This document shows positions 21,770-35,000 of a DNA stretch of 64,000 nucleotides, piece after piece. This stretch comes from Camelus bactrianus (Eukaryota; Chordata; Mammalia; Artiodactyla; Camelidae). Under the pieces are notes generated by a model that did not search any database, had not been told where the DNA came from, and was given only the letters and a program-made list of their open reading frames with translations. Each line of letters opens with the position of its first letter. Within the stretch, counting starts at the first letter, position 1. The DNA lies in contig NC_133559.1 of NCBI RefSeq assembly GCF_048773025.1, positions 11,562,501 to 11,626,500 on the forward strand, read 5' to 3'. The translations under genes were made by a program, and so were the position numbers.

Positions 21770-22725
21770 AATTGACAAACCTTTATTTAGACTAAGGCAA
21801 AAAGAGAGAAGACTCAAATAAATAAAAACAGAAATGAAATAGGATGTATTACAACTGACATCACAGAAATACAAAACATCATAAGAAACTACTATGAACA
21901 ATTATATGCCAACAAACTGGATAACCCAGAAGAAATGGATAAATTCCCAGAAACATGCGAACTGTCAAGACTGAATCATGAAGAGACAGAAAATTTGAAC
22001 AGACCAGCAACAAAAAAGGAGATTGGATCAGCAATCAAAAACCTCTCAACAAAGAAAAAGCTGGCCGGGACCAGATGGTTTCACTGGTGAATACTATCAA
22101 ACATTTAAAAAAAGAATTAACACCAATCCTTCTCAAACTCTTCCAAAAAAATTGAAGAGGAAGGAATATTCCTAAAATCATCTATTAGGCTAGCATTACC
22201 CTGATGCCAAAGCCATAAGGAACTACAAGGAAAGAAAACGACAGGCCAATATCTCTGATGAATACAGACACATAGATTCTCAACCAAATACTAGCACACC
22301 AACTTTAACAACACATTTAAAGAATTATACACCATGATCAAGCAGAAATTATCCCAGGAATGCAAGAACATTTCAACAAATACAAATAAATAAATATGAT
22401 AAAGCATATTAATAGAATGAAAGATAAAAATCATATGATCACCTTAATAGATGCAGAAAAAGCATTTGAAAAAATTCAGTATCTCTTAGTGATAAAAAAT
22501 CTCAACAAATGAGGCAAAGAAAGAATGCACTTCAACATAATAAAGGCCATGTATAACAAAATGTTAACATTATATTCAATAGTGAAAGGTTGAAAGCTTT
22601 TCTGCTAAGGTTAAAAACAAGACAAGGGTGCCCACTCTCACCACTCCTGTTCACCATAGGGCTGTAAGGCCTAGTCAGAGTCATTACAGTCAGCTAATAA
22701 AGGCATCCAATTGGAAAGCAAGAAG
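21770..22725 (+). mobile_element. L1 ORF2 fragment (reverse-transcriptase region)
   Basis: Successive phrases match the L1 ORF2 RT region: the equivalents of [20 protein letters not shown], then [19 protein letters not shown], then a QGCPLSP-like block (CAAGGGTGCCCACTCTCACC near 22625) and [12 protein letters not shown] (about 22447-22482). It is broken by stops and small indels and lacks both element ends, so it is an old internal fragment. Confidence 0.8.
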
Positions 22726-25700
22726 TAAATTTGTCTAGACCCAGTCCCTCATGGATTCCAAAGGATGACTGTATATGAATATAAACATCAGAATTTACAG
22801 TTGGCGGTAGGCCCCCTGTGAAAACAGACTAGGTTTGGCAGATATCTCTGTGTTTGTCACCTCCCACACACCCCTCAGCACCACCCCCGGCCCCCCTTCC
22901 TACATCCCCATCTCTCTTACCCAAGCCTGGCATGTGGCACACATAACTGTGTCAGCAAAAAGCAGCAAAGAGTCAGGGAATCTGAGATGAGGTATCAGTT
23001 AAGAGTGCTGTGACCTGTCTGAAGGGGTCAGGTGGCTTTTCTGCAACAGAGAGGGAGCTAGAGCATCACAGAAAGAGCAGAGGGTAAGTGGAAAGACAGA
23101 GCAGGCTTGTGGCTCACTAGCATTCCTCTGCTGAAAACTGGGACTGGGACTTCATCTGATTATACCTAAGACCCAATGCCTGGCTCTTTGTAAGTGTTTA
23201 GAAGCTGTTTTAAATGAATTAATAAAAATAATGGTTAATGTTTACTGACAACTTACATGGAGGTAGTCTCAATGCTACTTTAATATCTCTTATCTTGTTA
23301 AATACTTATAATCTTGTAGACCAAGAACTATGGTTATCCTCATTTCCCAGACGAGTAAACAAGGCATAGAGCATTAAAGTCATCTTGCCCAAGGCTAAAC
23401 AGGGAGGAAGGGATAGAGCAAGACTCAAGTCTAGGCAGTGCGGCTAGAGCATCTGTGTGCTCACACACACACTGGGCAATACTATCAGAGTGAGAGAGGG
23501 AGAGGTTGGAGTTATACTGAGAAGAGTGCTGTGAGGGGCTGTGCTGTGAGTAACAAGGAATATGGACAATCTGTGGGTAAATGGACATTTCCTACATCAC
23601 CTCATCTACTATATACCATCTTCTTGGAGAGGTTAATGAAGAGATATCAGCAAAAGCTTGTAGTTGTTTTCTCTTCCAACCAAATCTGGAAATCACCACA
23701 CATTAAAACAGGAGAAATGGAAATTAGACACAGAGAAGAACCATGTTCTGAGATGCTGGAGTGGAAGACCTGCAAAGAGAGATGCTGGGACCAGACCTGC
23801 CTGAAAGGATTCTACTTTCCAGACTTTCAGTATTGAAAGAGGTTCCAATGCTGCAGGCACAAGACTTGGGATACCCAAGGCTACTTTGCTCTCCTTTCTT
23901 CTATCTTGATTTTCACATTTCAGAAGTTATGAAAACTGAACTAGGATCAGCTCTGAGCTCTAGACATCTGAATAAATTCCCACACCCAGGAGACCCTCAC
24001 AGGAAGATTAACAGGATCATCCCCACCCACTGCCACCCCATATGTCTTGCAGTCACTACAGTATTCCGCTTTAGAGTTACAAAGTACTTTCACATCCATT
24101 CTACAGTTTTGCCCCCAAAATAACCCATGAGATTGGTAAGAGAAGGCAGTTTTTACCAGAACAACTCTGTGCTCCAACCACCATTTAGACTTTATACATC
24201 ACAGCCCTTGCCCTCTGCATTGTAATTGTTGCCTTATGTACAGATTTCCCTCAACAGAGCATGGCTTATTTGAATGCAGACAAATGTCTTTCAACTGTAT
24301 TTTCAATGCATAATACAGTGAATGATAAAAGTCATGTTAATGACAAATGAGGGGAACCAGGACCCTTCACCATAGTACTTAAGGTAGATCACTGGGTGTT
24401 TGGGGTCAGCATATGGGGGTCTAGTCATATCAGGCATGACTGATATGTGTCCTGGGCACAAGAAAGGGGTAACCTTGCTTCACAGAGCTTCATTCCCCAA
24501 AGGACATGTCACATGATCAGTGGGACCCAGAGAGAGAGAATGTGATTTATGAAGCGTGGAGACTGGAGTGTACATGAGACACATGAGATCTAATCACAAT
24601 TCTCACACCTCTGCCCACATGGAAGTGACGTGTAGAAATCGGGGTCAGTTTCAGGAAAGCACAGCCAGATACTCATAGCCAGCTGATCTGAAGAGGGCAT
24701 GACAATCTGTAGAGTCCAAATTTGCACGTGGGCAAGAGGAAAGTGAGGGCCCATAGAGGAAGTGGGTGTGCTTCTGGCTTCAGGCACTGGGCTTGAGGAT
24801 TTCTGCTAACAGGAGGGTAGACTCTGTGGAGGTGTTGCCGGGAAGCCACTGACCAACGAGAACGTAACACTCTCATCGCATCTGCAGCCGATTTCTGCGA
24901 CATCTCAAAGTACCACGTTATTAAAGCTGTGCACATTCCCAGGGACATTTTAACACTAACATAAAAATTTCAGGTGAGTTAGGAGAAGCATTCTATTGAA
25001 AACATCCAAAAATTTGGTCAAATTGTGATTGAAATGTGTTAGTGAGAAAGGTAACAAAATGTTCTTGTATTTTTTCAGCTTGATATTTAAAGTTCTCTAT
25101 TTCATATTTTAATGTCATGCTTAGTTATTTTACATAGAAAAAATGTTAATGATAATTGAATGCAAAGTCACACCCTAAGAAATGTGACTGCTGTGCTTGC
25201 TCTATGGCCACTTTTGCATAACATACTTGAATTATAAATGTTTTGAAGATGAAATACTATTGGAAAGCTGTTTTTAAAATTAGGTGAGTTCTACCAATAC
25301 TGCCATCATTTAAAACAATAACCATTTCTAACTTTGAGATGACACACATTTCCTTTTCAAAATATAATAGCATTCTATTCTTTATTAACTTTCTTTCACC
25401 TCCCCAGAGTTTCTGAATCTTTCTTCATATTCTTCTCTGCCACTGTACCAATCTCACAGAAGATTGAGTCCTGAGATCCTGAGAAATCCTATCCCTTTTC
25501 TGCTCCCAATTTTCCTCTGAATAGAAAAAAATACTGAGTATCACTAATAATTACTCAACTCTTATTGCTCATTCATCCATGCACTCATTCATTCAACATG
25601 TTTTGAGGAACTACTATGTACCAGTTGTTCTAATTGCTGAGAATAGAGTACTGAGCAAAGTCCTTCTTCTTAGAATTCTTAGATTTTACCATGATAAGTT

Positions 25701-27845
25701 CTATGGAATGTTGACCTGAAATAAATAGGCTGTCACTTATTTCTCTATCAAAGATGAGTTTATCTGGAATCAGCAAAAAATTGCAATTTGAGTTCTGCAA
25801 CCATGATAAGCCATGTCAAAGTCCCCACACAGCAAAGGAAGGAAAACACTTTTATAGAGAGGAAAAGAAGGTTGGGAGGGCTATAGTTAACAAAGCTCAT
25901 GGCTGTTCACTGGCTGATTCTTGCCAGGAAAGAAGAGTCTTTCTTCTTCCTGTTGGGCTCTGCTAACATCTCAGGGCATGAGAACTCTCCCTGTTGGTCT
26001 CCCAACTCTATTTAATTAAGGTTTCTGTTTATTAACTTTTTTACAGGAAAAAGAAATAATAAAGCAGAATAAAGGAATAGAGAGTAAAGATCAGGGAGTG
26101 TTGTATTATCAAGGGGACAAGGAAGCTGTCTTTAATAGGCAAAGTTGAGTAAATCTTAAGGAAGAGGTAGTCATGTGGATATCTAGGGGAAGAGCTTTCC
26201 TCTAGTGCAAAGACCTTGAGGTGGGAATGTCCCTGGAGTATTCAGTAACAGTGAGGTGGTTAGTGTAACAGATTTGGAAAAAGCTGGGTAAAAGAGCTAG
26301 GAGATGACATCATAATGGTGGCCAAGAGCCATCATGTAGGGTCTTGGAAGCCCTGGAAAGGATTTTGCATATTATTCTAAGTAATACAGAAAACAACTGG
26401 CAAACAGAGTAATAATGAGATCTGATTTACATATTATAAATGCTACTCTACTGGCCCATCAAGAATAGATTACAGGAAGCCAAGGTTGAAGTAAGGAGAT
26501 TAGTTAGATAGCCATTGTAATAGTGCAGGCAAGAGACAGTGGTAGCAAAGGTTGGTAAAGGTGATAAGAAGTGATTGGGTTCGAGGCATTTTCTAAGGTA
26601 GAGCTAATAGAATTTGCTGGTAAATGAATACAGGATATGAGAAAGTGGAGCCAAGAATAATTTTAATTTTCTAGCATGAAAAACTTAGGGACTGTGCAAC
26701 AGTTTACTGAGGTGAAGACAGGTGGAGGAAGAAAAAGAGGGTAGGGAAGCAAGAATTTGATTTGGCACATATGAAGTTTTAGATGTCTGTTAGACATTCA
26801 ACTGGAGATGCTAAGTAGGTGACTGAATATACAAGACTGGAATTCAGGAAAAAGTCAGAGTTGGAAATAAAATTGGGTATTCAAATAAAGAGATTGAATG
26901 AGATCAGCTAACGAATCAGAATAGATAAAGAAATGAGTAAGTCTAAGGACTGAATCCGGAGACTTTTCAATATTCATGGATGAGAGATATTTGCAACTTT
27001 GAGCAAAGGAAAAAGAGTAGACTTGGGTAGGAGAGAACCAAGAGAGATTTTACCCATGGGTAAAAATGTCCCACAAACATATGAGGAGATGATTAACAAA
27101 TAGTAAGTTTCTGATGCTAAGTTCCATGTTTCAAAGGCAATTATTTTCTGTTTTAGCATAAACTTTCTTTTTCAGTTCTTCTCTCCAGATTAATGGGGCA
27201 TCCCTAGGATTTTTTTTACTGATCTCATTCTGCCCTATCCAGGCCCCTTCCTGTCTCAAAAATATTTTCTCTTCATATCTTTCCAGAAACCTTGGCATAG
27301 TCATTTCTAAGACAAGGAAAGCCTTGACATAAAGCACAAAAGTGAAATTGTTTGAATGCTTCAAAACTACCGTTTGATGAGTTTCTACAAAATGCCTTCT
27401 CTACAACCTCATTCTGTTTACCAAGAATATCAAGAATCAAGATCACAACATTTCAAAACTGCTATTTCTACCATTGCCACGTTTGTACTAAGATGGTTAA
27501 CAAATGAGTAATACACCATAATGGAAAAATCGCTGGATTTGAAGTCACAATATCTGGATTCCTATCCTGGCTCTGCAAATAAAATACTGTGTAACCTTGG
27601 GGAAAATATTGCTCTGGCTCTTAATAGAACTTGGTCAAGAAAAGTAAACAAATGCCAAACTGTGAGCCAAGTTAGAACAGTATCTTGAATAAAATTACAG
27701 TTGTTTGCTGGAGTCCTGTTCACTCTCTTATTAGTTCCATAATTTGCCTGCAGATATATTTGGATGTTCTATGTTAGCAGTGATGTGATCTGAAAATAAT
27801 GATAATTTGTCTCTCCTTTTCTAATCCACATACATCTTATTTATT
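22726..27845. other. Long intergenic stretch with MIR, L2 and older relics
   Basis: Recognisable pieces are MIR at about 23225-23430 (TAATGTTTACTGACAACTTA...AAGTCATCTTGCCCAAGGC), L2 at about 25560-25700 (CATTCATTCAACATGTTTTG), an ancient repeat at 26230-26990 and a possible MIR at about 27525-27615. The stretches 23600-25550 and 25700-26230 show nothing nameable. Frames of 120-132 residues near 23438-24123 have no domain, poor start context and no splice support; I do not call them genes. Confidence 0.5.
26230..26990 (+). repeat. Ancient interspersed repeat (same family as 10740-11600)
   Basis: Phrases such as GCAGGCAAGAGACAGTGGTA, GAATTTGCTGGTAAATGAAT and TCAACTGGAGATGCTAAGTA resemble a placental-wide, non-coding old repeat. 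The family name is unknown to me. Confidence 0.4.
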
Positions 27846-27849
27846 TTTC

Positions 27850-28480
27850 TTTTCTCATTGCTTTGGGCAAGACACCAGTTAATTAATGAACAGTAGCAGT
27901 GACTGGAGAAATTCTTGTCTTAGTCTTGACTTTAATAGTATTGCTCCTAAAGGTCTAGCATATAAGTATGATGTTTGCTTTAGTTTCCTACACATTTTTG
28001 CAATCATGAGTACTGAATTTTATCAAATTTTTATTACATCTTCTGAGATAATCATGTTATTTTGTCTTTAGTCAATGTAATGGATTTCACTGATAAGTTT
28101 TTATAACATTGGCCTATTCTCACATTCCTAGGACAACTGATATTTGGTCATGATGTATTTTTAATATACTGATGGATTTGATGTGTTAATGTTTCATTTA
28201 GGATCTTTGCAACTATGTTCAGAAGTGATACTGGTTTGTAATTTTATTTTCCTGTCTTTGCATGATTTTGGTATCAAAGTCCTTTTTACATGTTCCTATC
28301 TCCTCATGTGTAATGGATTTCTACACCATTTCTTATTTTCAGCAATTATCTTAGTTTTGAGCAAGGCTATATAATTTAATACATTTGAAAATGTTTCATC
28401 TATCATTACTGTGTTTTTCAAGTTAGATAAGAGAAGTATCCATGTTGGATTCATTTTGCCAATTGACAAGGAGTCCTTTT
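27850..28480 (-). mobile_element. Old L1 ORF2 fragment
   Basis: In plus orientation the text shows the AT-rich reverse complement of L1 ORF2 (GGATTTCACTGATAAG, AACATTGGCCTATTCTCACA, TGATTTTGGTATCAAAGTC). It is diverged and full of stops. Confidence 0.65.
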
Positions 28481-28499
28481 TTTAAAATTCCACCATTAT

Positions 28500-31360
28500 T
28501 TCAATGATGTCAGAAGAGAGAAAGGATATAAAAACACATGATCAGACTTCTCCTTCTGAAGAAGATGAAGCATCACATTTCTCTCTGTTTTTCCCATTAA
28601 GTACAGATAAAGACCCTGAACATTATACAGAAAACACAAACACAAGAAAATTTTAAAGTGGAGAGAAGAAACACTGGCTAGGGACCTCAAGATCCAAGGA
28701 ATGACATAGAAATTAGTTCTCTAGGTTTCCTTTTTGTCATCTATATATCCTGGTCTGTACGTTAAACAAGTCTGTAACCCAGAAATGCCAATCCCAGGAA
28801 AAGTCTGCTCTTTCTTGGCAAAAGACTGGAAAAGAGAATGGCCTAGCAAGACAGAAGCCTTAGACAATAATCATCTTATTCCAGCCAAATGCGATTGGAA
28901 AAATATGGAACCCCACCTCATTAGCAAAGGCCAAGTGGAAAGTCTAGACCTCCACTCTCCCTTAGCAATAGGAGGAATCCATCTGGGTGGGGAAGACTGA
29001 ACTTCCATTCTCACCCTGAAATTATGAGACACTACTCCCTCTTCTTGCTTGGAATGTTATTAAGGAAGGTCAAGGGAGAATTTGGATTTTCACAACCACT
29101 CAGTGGTAATAAGGTCATCCACTCCACCACCACAATGTCAAAAATCATTCATTATACCAAAAACCAGGAAAATATCACTTGAATGGAAAAAAGGCAATCA
29201 ATAGGCAGCAAAACCAAGATGACAGATGTTGGAATTATCTTAGAAGGATTTTAAAGCAGCCATTGTAAAAACGCTTCAACAAGTAATTATCACCACCGTG
29301 GAAACAAACAAAGGAACAAAAAAACCCACTAGAAAGTCTTAGCAAAATAATAGAAGATATAAAGAAGAAACAAAGGGAAACTTTAGAACTGAATAATGTA
29401 ATAACTGAAATTTAAATCTCACTTGATGGGCCTAATAGCAAAATGGAGATTATAAAGGAAAGAATCAGTGTAGTTGAAGATAGACAAGAGAAAATGCCCA
29501 ATCTGAACAACAGAGAGAAAATAGACTGAGAAAAATTAACAGAAACTCAAAGTTCTATGTGGAAATCAGAAAAGAGGTAATATTCATGTAATCACGGTCC
29601 CAGAATGAGGAGGGGAAAAAGAGGAATGAGGGGCTAAAAAAAAAAGAAAACTATTCAAAGAAATATTGAAATTTCTCCAAACTTGACAAAAGCACAAACC
29701 TACAGATTCAAGAAACTGAATGAATCCCAAACATGAGAAACTCAAGGAAATACATTCCAGGACACATTATAATCAACCAGCTGAAAACTAACAACAAAGA
29801 AAAAAATGTTTCATAACAGAGAGAAACAACACATTGACTATAGAGGAAAACAATTTAAATGACTGCTGATTTCTCACCAGAAGTCAATGAAGGCAAGAGG
29901 AGTGGCATAACATTTTTCAAGTGCTAAAAAAAAAAAAAGAACTATCAATCTAGGATATAAAACAAGGAAATTAAAGTGAAATCAAGACACCCTCTTCCCG
30001 CTCCTGGGTATATATCCAAAAGGAACCCTACTTCAAAAAGACATCTGCACCCCAATGTTCATAGCAGCAGTATTTACAATAGCAAAGACATGGAAACAGC
30101 ATAAATGTCCATCAACAGATGACTGGATAAAGAAGCTGTGGTATATTTATACAATGGAATACTATTCAGCCATAAAAACTGACAACATAATACCATTTGC
30201 AGCAACATGGATGTCCCTGGAGAATCTCATTCTAAGTGAAGTAAACCAGAAAGAGAAAGGAAAATACCATATGAGATTACTCATATGTGGAATCCAAAAA
30301 TACAAACTTGTGGTTGCCAAGGGGGTGGGGGGTGGGAAGGGACAGACTGGGATTTCAAAATTTGTAGATACTGACGGGCATATGCAGAATAGATAAACAA
30401 GATTATACTGTATAGCACAGGGAAATATATACAGGATCTTGTGGTAGCTCACAGCAAAAAAAAAAAATGTGACAAGTATGTTCACATACAACTGAAAAAA
30501 TGTGCTCTACACTGGAATTTGACACAACATTGTAAAATGACTATAACTCAATAAAAAAAAAAAGTTAAAAAAAAAATCAAGACAATCTCAGGTGAAGGAA
30601 AACTAACAACATTTGTCACCAGCAGACCTATCTTAAAAGAATGGTTAAAAGGAGTATCTTGAAAAAGAAAGAAATAATAAAAGAAGAAAACTTGGAACAT
30701 CAGGAATATAGAAAGAACAATGGAACGAGTCAAAATATGGGTAAATATAATAGACTAGAAAACTCTTGAGTTTTCTAACTTATGTTTGACAATTAAAGCA
30801 AAAATTATAACATTACCTAATACGATTCTCAGTGTGTGGAGAAGATATATTTAAGACAAGTTATTAAGGAGGGATGGTAAAGGAATCTAGTGCAGGTAAT
30901 GTTTTTACACTTTAGTTGAATTGGTAAAATGCGAACATCAGTAACCCGTAAGTTATGTATGTATAGTGTAATGCCTTGAGCAGCCATTTAAAAATCTATT
31001 CAAAAAGATACACTCAAGATACGCTGCAGACTAATCAAAATGAAACTATAGAAAATATTCAAGTAACCTACAGATTGGCTAGGAAAGTAAAACAGAAGAA
31101 CAACAACAAAAAGAAAAAGAAAAAGAAAAACAGAAGAAACAAGAAGCAAACAAACAATAAAATAGCAGGCTTAAGCTGTATCAATAATTATGTTATATAA
31201 ATCAGTGCAACAGAATAATCCAGAATAACCCCAGGATATATCCACACAAGTATGATCAACTGATTTTTGACAAAGGTGTAAAAGCAATAATGAATCAGCT
31301 ACACCAAGTCAAATGGTGCTGAAACAATTGGACAACCACATATTAAAGATACAAAGCTCT
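28500..31360 (+). mobile_element. Old L1M-type LINE (ORF1 to ORF2 start, then ORF2 piece)
   Basis: The order is L1 ORF1-like sequence (about 29220-29990: GAACTGAATAATGTAATAAC, CCTACAGATTCAAGAAACTG), then AAATCAAGACAATCTCAGGT..GTTAAAAGGAGTATCTTGA, then the inter-ORF region (ACTTATGTTTGACAATTAAA, AAGATACACTCAAGATACGC). From 31195 an internally deleted jump leads to an ORF2 segment (ATATCCACACAAGTATGATC, CAAATGGTGCTGAAACAATT). It is interrupted by a young L1 tail at 29990-30573. No intact frame remains. Confidence 0.7.
29990..30573 (+). mobile_element. Young 5'-truncated L1 nested in the older L1
   Basis: The 584-bp insert is flanked by an exact 11-bp duplication, AAATCAAGACA, at 29979-29989 and 30574-30584. 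It carries the end of ORF2 (MFIAAVFTIAKTWKQH, then WIKKLWYIYTMEYYSAIK, then MWNP-like text), followed by a GGGGTGGGGGGTGGGAAGGG spacer and the cetartiodactyl L1 3'UTR ending ACTCAATAAAAA. The open frame at 30055-30396 (113 residues) is this ORF2 tail, not a host gene. Confidence 0.9.
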
Positions 31361-31839
31361 TGTGGAATAAATGTATTACAAATATCTTCTCCCACTAGGT
31401 GGCTTGCCTTTTTACTCTTATAATGGTTTCCTTTGATTAAAAGAATGTCTTAATTTTCCTGTCAGATACTCTAAGCCTTCGTTTTCTCATCTGTAAAATA
31501 GGAAATATGACAGTACCTCACTCGCAGGGTTGTTTTGAGGACTAAATAAAAGAATGCAGGTTACTCCCGGTACTTAGCAAACCTCAATAGATAGTATCAT
31601 TATCCCCAGTGCCACTCTTTCATTCCCCATATAATCATCTACTTCCTTCCATGTTTCCTGTTCTGAATCTCTGAAATGTCATCTGGTATACCAGAAAAAA
31701 TTTGCTCACGTGGCCTTGATTAATTCCTAGCCTCTCTGAGACTGTGATTCCTCGTTTGTAGAATGAAAGTTCTACATCTTTATTATCTGATTCATTTTTT
31801 CCTTCACCTATTGAATATATACTACATGTAAGAGTGAGC
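31361..31839. other. SLAMF7 upstream region with a MIR piece
   Basis: A MIR SINE is readable at about 31470-31600 (CGTTTTCTCATCTGTAAAAT, GGGTTGTTTTGAGGACTAAA). The remaining bases show no nameable feature. Confidence 0.5.
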
Positions 31840-31980
31840 ATAGAGAACTGAGCTGACTCATTCTTATCTGTCAAGTTCATAACTCCTCCCCTCCTATCTT
31901 TAAATATCCAGCAGGCGAAGAGCTTTGAGCACCACAAGAGGGAAGTGGGTTTATTTTCTAACTGACATCCAGAGAGAAAT
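31840..31980 (+). promoter_or_regulatory. SLAMF7: SLAMF7 proximal promoter and 5'UTR
   Basis: An exact AP-1 consensus TGACTCA lies at 31854-31860, and a TATA-like TTTAAATAT at 31899-31907. A start site about 25-30 bp downstream would give a 5'UTR of roughly 50 nt. The start codon context, AGAAATATGC, has A at -3. Cell-type control (lymphoid factors, PRDM1) is known for human SLAMF7, but I could not place a confident PRDM1 site here. Confidence 0.45.
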
Positions 31981-32035
31981 ATGCTTGGTTTCCCGGCAGG
32001 TTTCGTCGTAATCTTCCTTCTCTGCCAGCTCACAG
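31981..32035 (+). CDS. SLAMF7: SLAMF7 exon 1 (signal peptide)
   Basis: It encodes MLGFPAGFVVIFLLCQLT plus one base of a split glycine codon and ends at the donor GTAAG. Human exon 1 also ends ..LWQLTG in the same phase. The hydrophobic core runs from F8 to L14. Confidence 0.93.
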
Positions 32036-35000
32036 GTAAGCCCAGCCACACCCTGTGTTCTCCTGACTGCCTACCCCATCCCTCCAAGCTCCTGGGTCTG
32101 CTCTGTGCCTCTGGCTCGACTCAGGAGGATCTGCCCCCTCATCTAATATTGTTTTTTATGTTCTGTGATCTCTGAATCAGAGTGCAGGAAGAAACTGGAG
32201 GGAGAGAAGAAGGAGCAACTTTGGGGATTGACTATCTTTCTGAATGTCCCAGGGAAGGAAGGGCTGAAAGAAGTGGCATTGGGTATTATTAGGAACACCT
32301 GTGTTCTGAACTGAATTCTGCCATAAATTAAAGAATGACATCTTCCCTGGACCTCAACCCCCCCTCATTTTGAGAGTAACTTTAAAAGCAAATTGAGATG
32401 GTACAGGTGTATATTTATTTACTTATAAATATATATTTAAAATATTTTTATTTATATATAACATTTATAAATATATTTTATGTTGTATATTTATAGAAAT
32501 ATATTTATAAATACATTTTAAATATATTTAGAGAAATATTTTTAAATGATTTGCATTAACAATCATATAGATGGCAGAAAACATTTGAAATTTGCTCTCT
32601 TAACCCAAGCCATCCAATAAGTCTCTACTTAGAAAGCTAGTTCACATTGTAGGTACTTTGTGTTTAATGCCACGAAGGACTGAGGACTTTTCTGTACCTG
32701 TCATAGGTATTCTAGTCTTTGAAGGTTTTACTGTCCTCAGGGCTCTCAGAAAGAACCAGAAGCCCCATGAGTTAGGAATATCTCTCTGATCGTCAAACTC
32801 ATGAGGGTACCACCACGAGGTCTCCCTCTGATGACTTGGTGTAGCTGATTCATTTATGTGTGCCCCCGACTTGCCTGAAGAGACCTCCCCAAGCCCACAT
32901 TGTGAGCCAGGGCTCCCAATTCTTTCCTTCCTGCCCTCTGGCCTCATGAAGGTTTCAGTATCAGCAGAGTCTAACCCTTGAGTTTTTTAGAAGTGTGCAT
33001 TTTTAGCAAGCACCTGGTTCTAAGCAAATGGCTCTAAAACAGACCTTCACTTTAAAAATTACTCTCTGAACGGAAATGGTGATCAGAACTTGGGGTAGGT
33101 GGTGTAGGGGGGTAGCCGGCAGGACTTTTCAAAACCCAGGTGCCCACTTGAAACCTGACAAGTGTGTGCCCTGCTCCAAGAGTCTGTGACAGCATGTGTG
33201 TATACCTTCCATAGTTGAAAAGAGTCTAAGATTGTCCTAGAACCTCCAGTGGGCAGGACAGTGGAAGAAGTGCTGGCCCTGGACAAGGATTCCTTGGGTT
33301 TGACTTAGTAGCTCTATTACTGTGGGTCAGTTTCTCAACCTGTGAACCTCGGTCTGTACAAGTATGTAAATGAAATCTAAGCTGCAGAATTATTGTCATG
33401 TTTTAAATGAGATAGCAAATGCAAAACAATATAATAATAATAAACATGTATTAAGCTCCTATTACATCCAAGGCATTTTTCATACAATTGCCTCACAAGC
33501 CTGTAAAATAGATATTATTATCCTTGAAACTTAGCCTCCAAGAGGTCAAGTGTCTTAGGCAAGATTATACAGCTATTAAGATGTAGAGCAGAGATTGAAT
33601 TTCCAAAGCTAGTGCTCATTTCATGACACCAAACAAACTGCCTGACATTGTACCATCAGGAAAAGTGCTCAGTAAGTGTGTATTTGAGCTGAATCTTCTC
33701 CAGGAATTCCTTTCCTCTTGATACATGAGGCCAAGGTAGGCGCTGGAAAGAAGAGCAGGTCACTCCATTTTCAGGATGTGGATGCACCAACCAGGAACCA
33801 CCCTGGACAAGTTCAGAGGGGCCAAGGAGCAGCTCTTGTAGCCTCAGTAATCTCATCTGGAAAATGGGCACAATTTATGATGATGATGATGATATGATGC
33901 AATCGTGTTGAGGAGACAATTAATAAAAGGAAAACAGAAAAAGTGTGTGAGAAGGTATTGGAAATGAGTTGAAAAGGACCAGAAGAGACAAGAAGGAAGG
34001 AGTGGAAGATGAGTGAGAGGCAGAGTGATAAAAACTTGAATGTGAATGTTGCAGGTTACAGTTGGAGAGCTGGCAAAAGCATATGGTGAATTGGGATGTT
34101 TGTCAGCCTCTGTTCCATGTACATCTTACATGGCACTGATTTTCATTGCTCTTTCCAGGTACATTGGTTAAGAGGAAGCTAGGTAAAGAGTATTCGTTTC
34201 CAAAATCATTCTTTTTTAAGCAGTGGTTTCCTTTTATAAAAAGAAATCTTACACAGAAACAAAGACGTAAACGACTCTAATACACAGAATTAAAGCCTCC
34301 TTGATGGAGGAGGTTGTTCAATAGCCTCCACTCCTTCCCCCACCCCATAGACTTCCCTCTACACTCCCCAGAAATAGACTGAGGCACTGCCACAGACCTC
34401 AAGTTTAGCAGGGTATACAGCTTGGGAAATCCTGCCTTTGGAGCCCTCATTCTTAATCTTGATCTTCCACTGATTTGGGACACATCACTATAACCCTCTG
34501 AGCATCCGTCTCCTCATCTGTAAAATGGGGTTGAACTGAGTAGTCCCTAAAATTACTCCCAGCTTAGAGATGTTCTGGTCCTTGGTCTCCATGATGAGAG
34601 TACCAAGCATGACACACTGGTGCATTCTGATGGAGGCACTGAGTACTGGGAGAGGAGCTCAGGGACTGGGCTGGCAAGCAGGAGGTGAGCTTCACACTCT
34701 CCCTTATGCTGAAGTCTGCCTCCCAGGTCACCATCACTTGGTTCTGGCTATACTGATGATGTCTCTTCCTCCTAATGTGGCTCTCTTCTTCCACTTAACT
34801 CTTAAGCCTTGGGGGGAGAAGGTGACAGCCCAAAGGAAAGGCAGGTGGCAAAGGGGAGGAGCTGTTGCTCCTTCCTGTTATGAAGAGCACCTTAGGGCTG
34901 ACTCTCCTGATGTCAAAAATATCTGAGCCTTGGCCAGAGCATAAGGCAAAGCGTGTCCTGTGCCAGATCCCGCCACCTCCAAAGGTAGGTTGGTGGGAAT

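Noticed and set aside
23438-24123. Two overlapping frames of 120-132 residues
   Set aside because: No domain, low-quality start context, starts in a MIR relic; mammalian-sized chance frames.
30055-30396. 113-residue open frame beginning MFIAAVFTIAKTWKQH
   Set aside because: It is the well-known C-terminal part of L1 ORF2 in a young L1 tail, not a host gene.
31635-32087. 150-residue minus-strand frame over the SLAMF7 promoter and exon 1
   Set aside because: Antisense shadow of SLAMF7 exon 1 and flanks; no domain.
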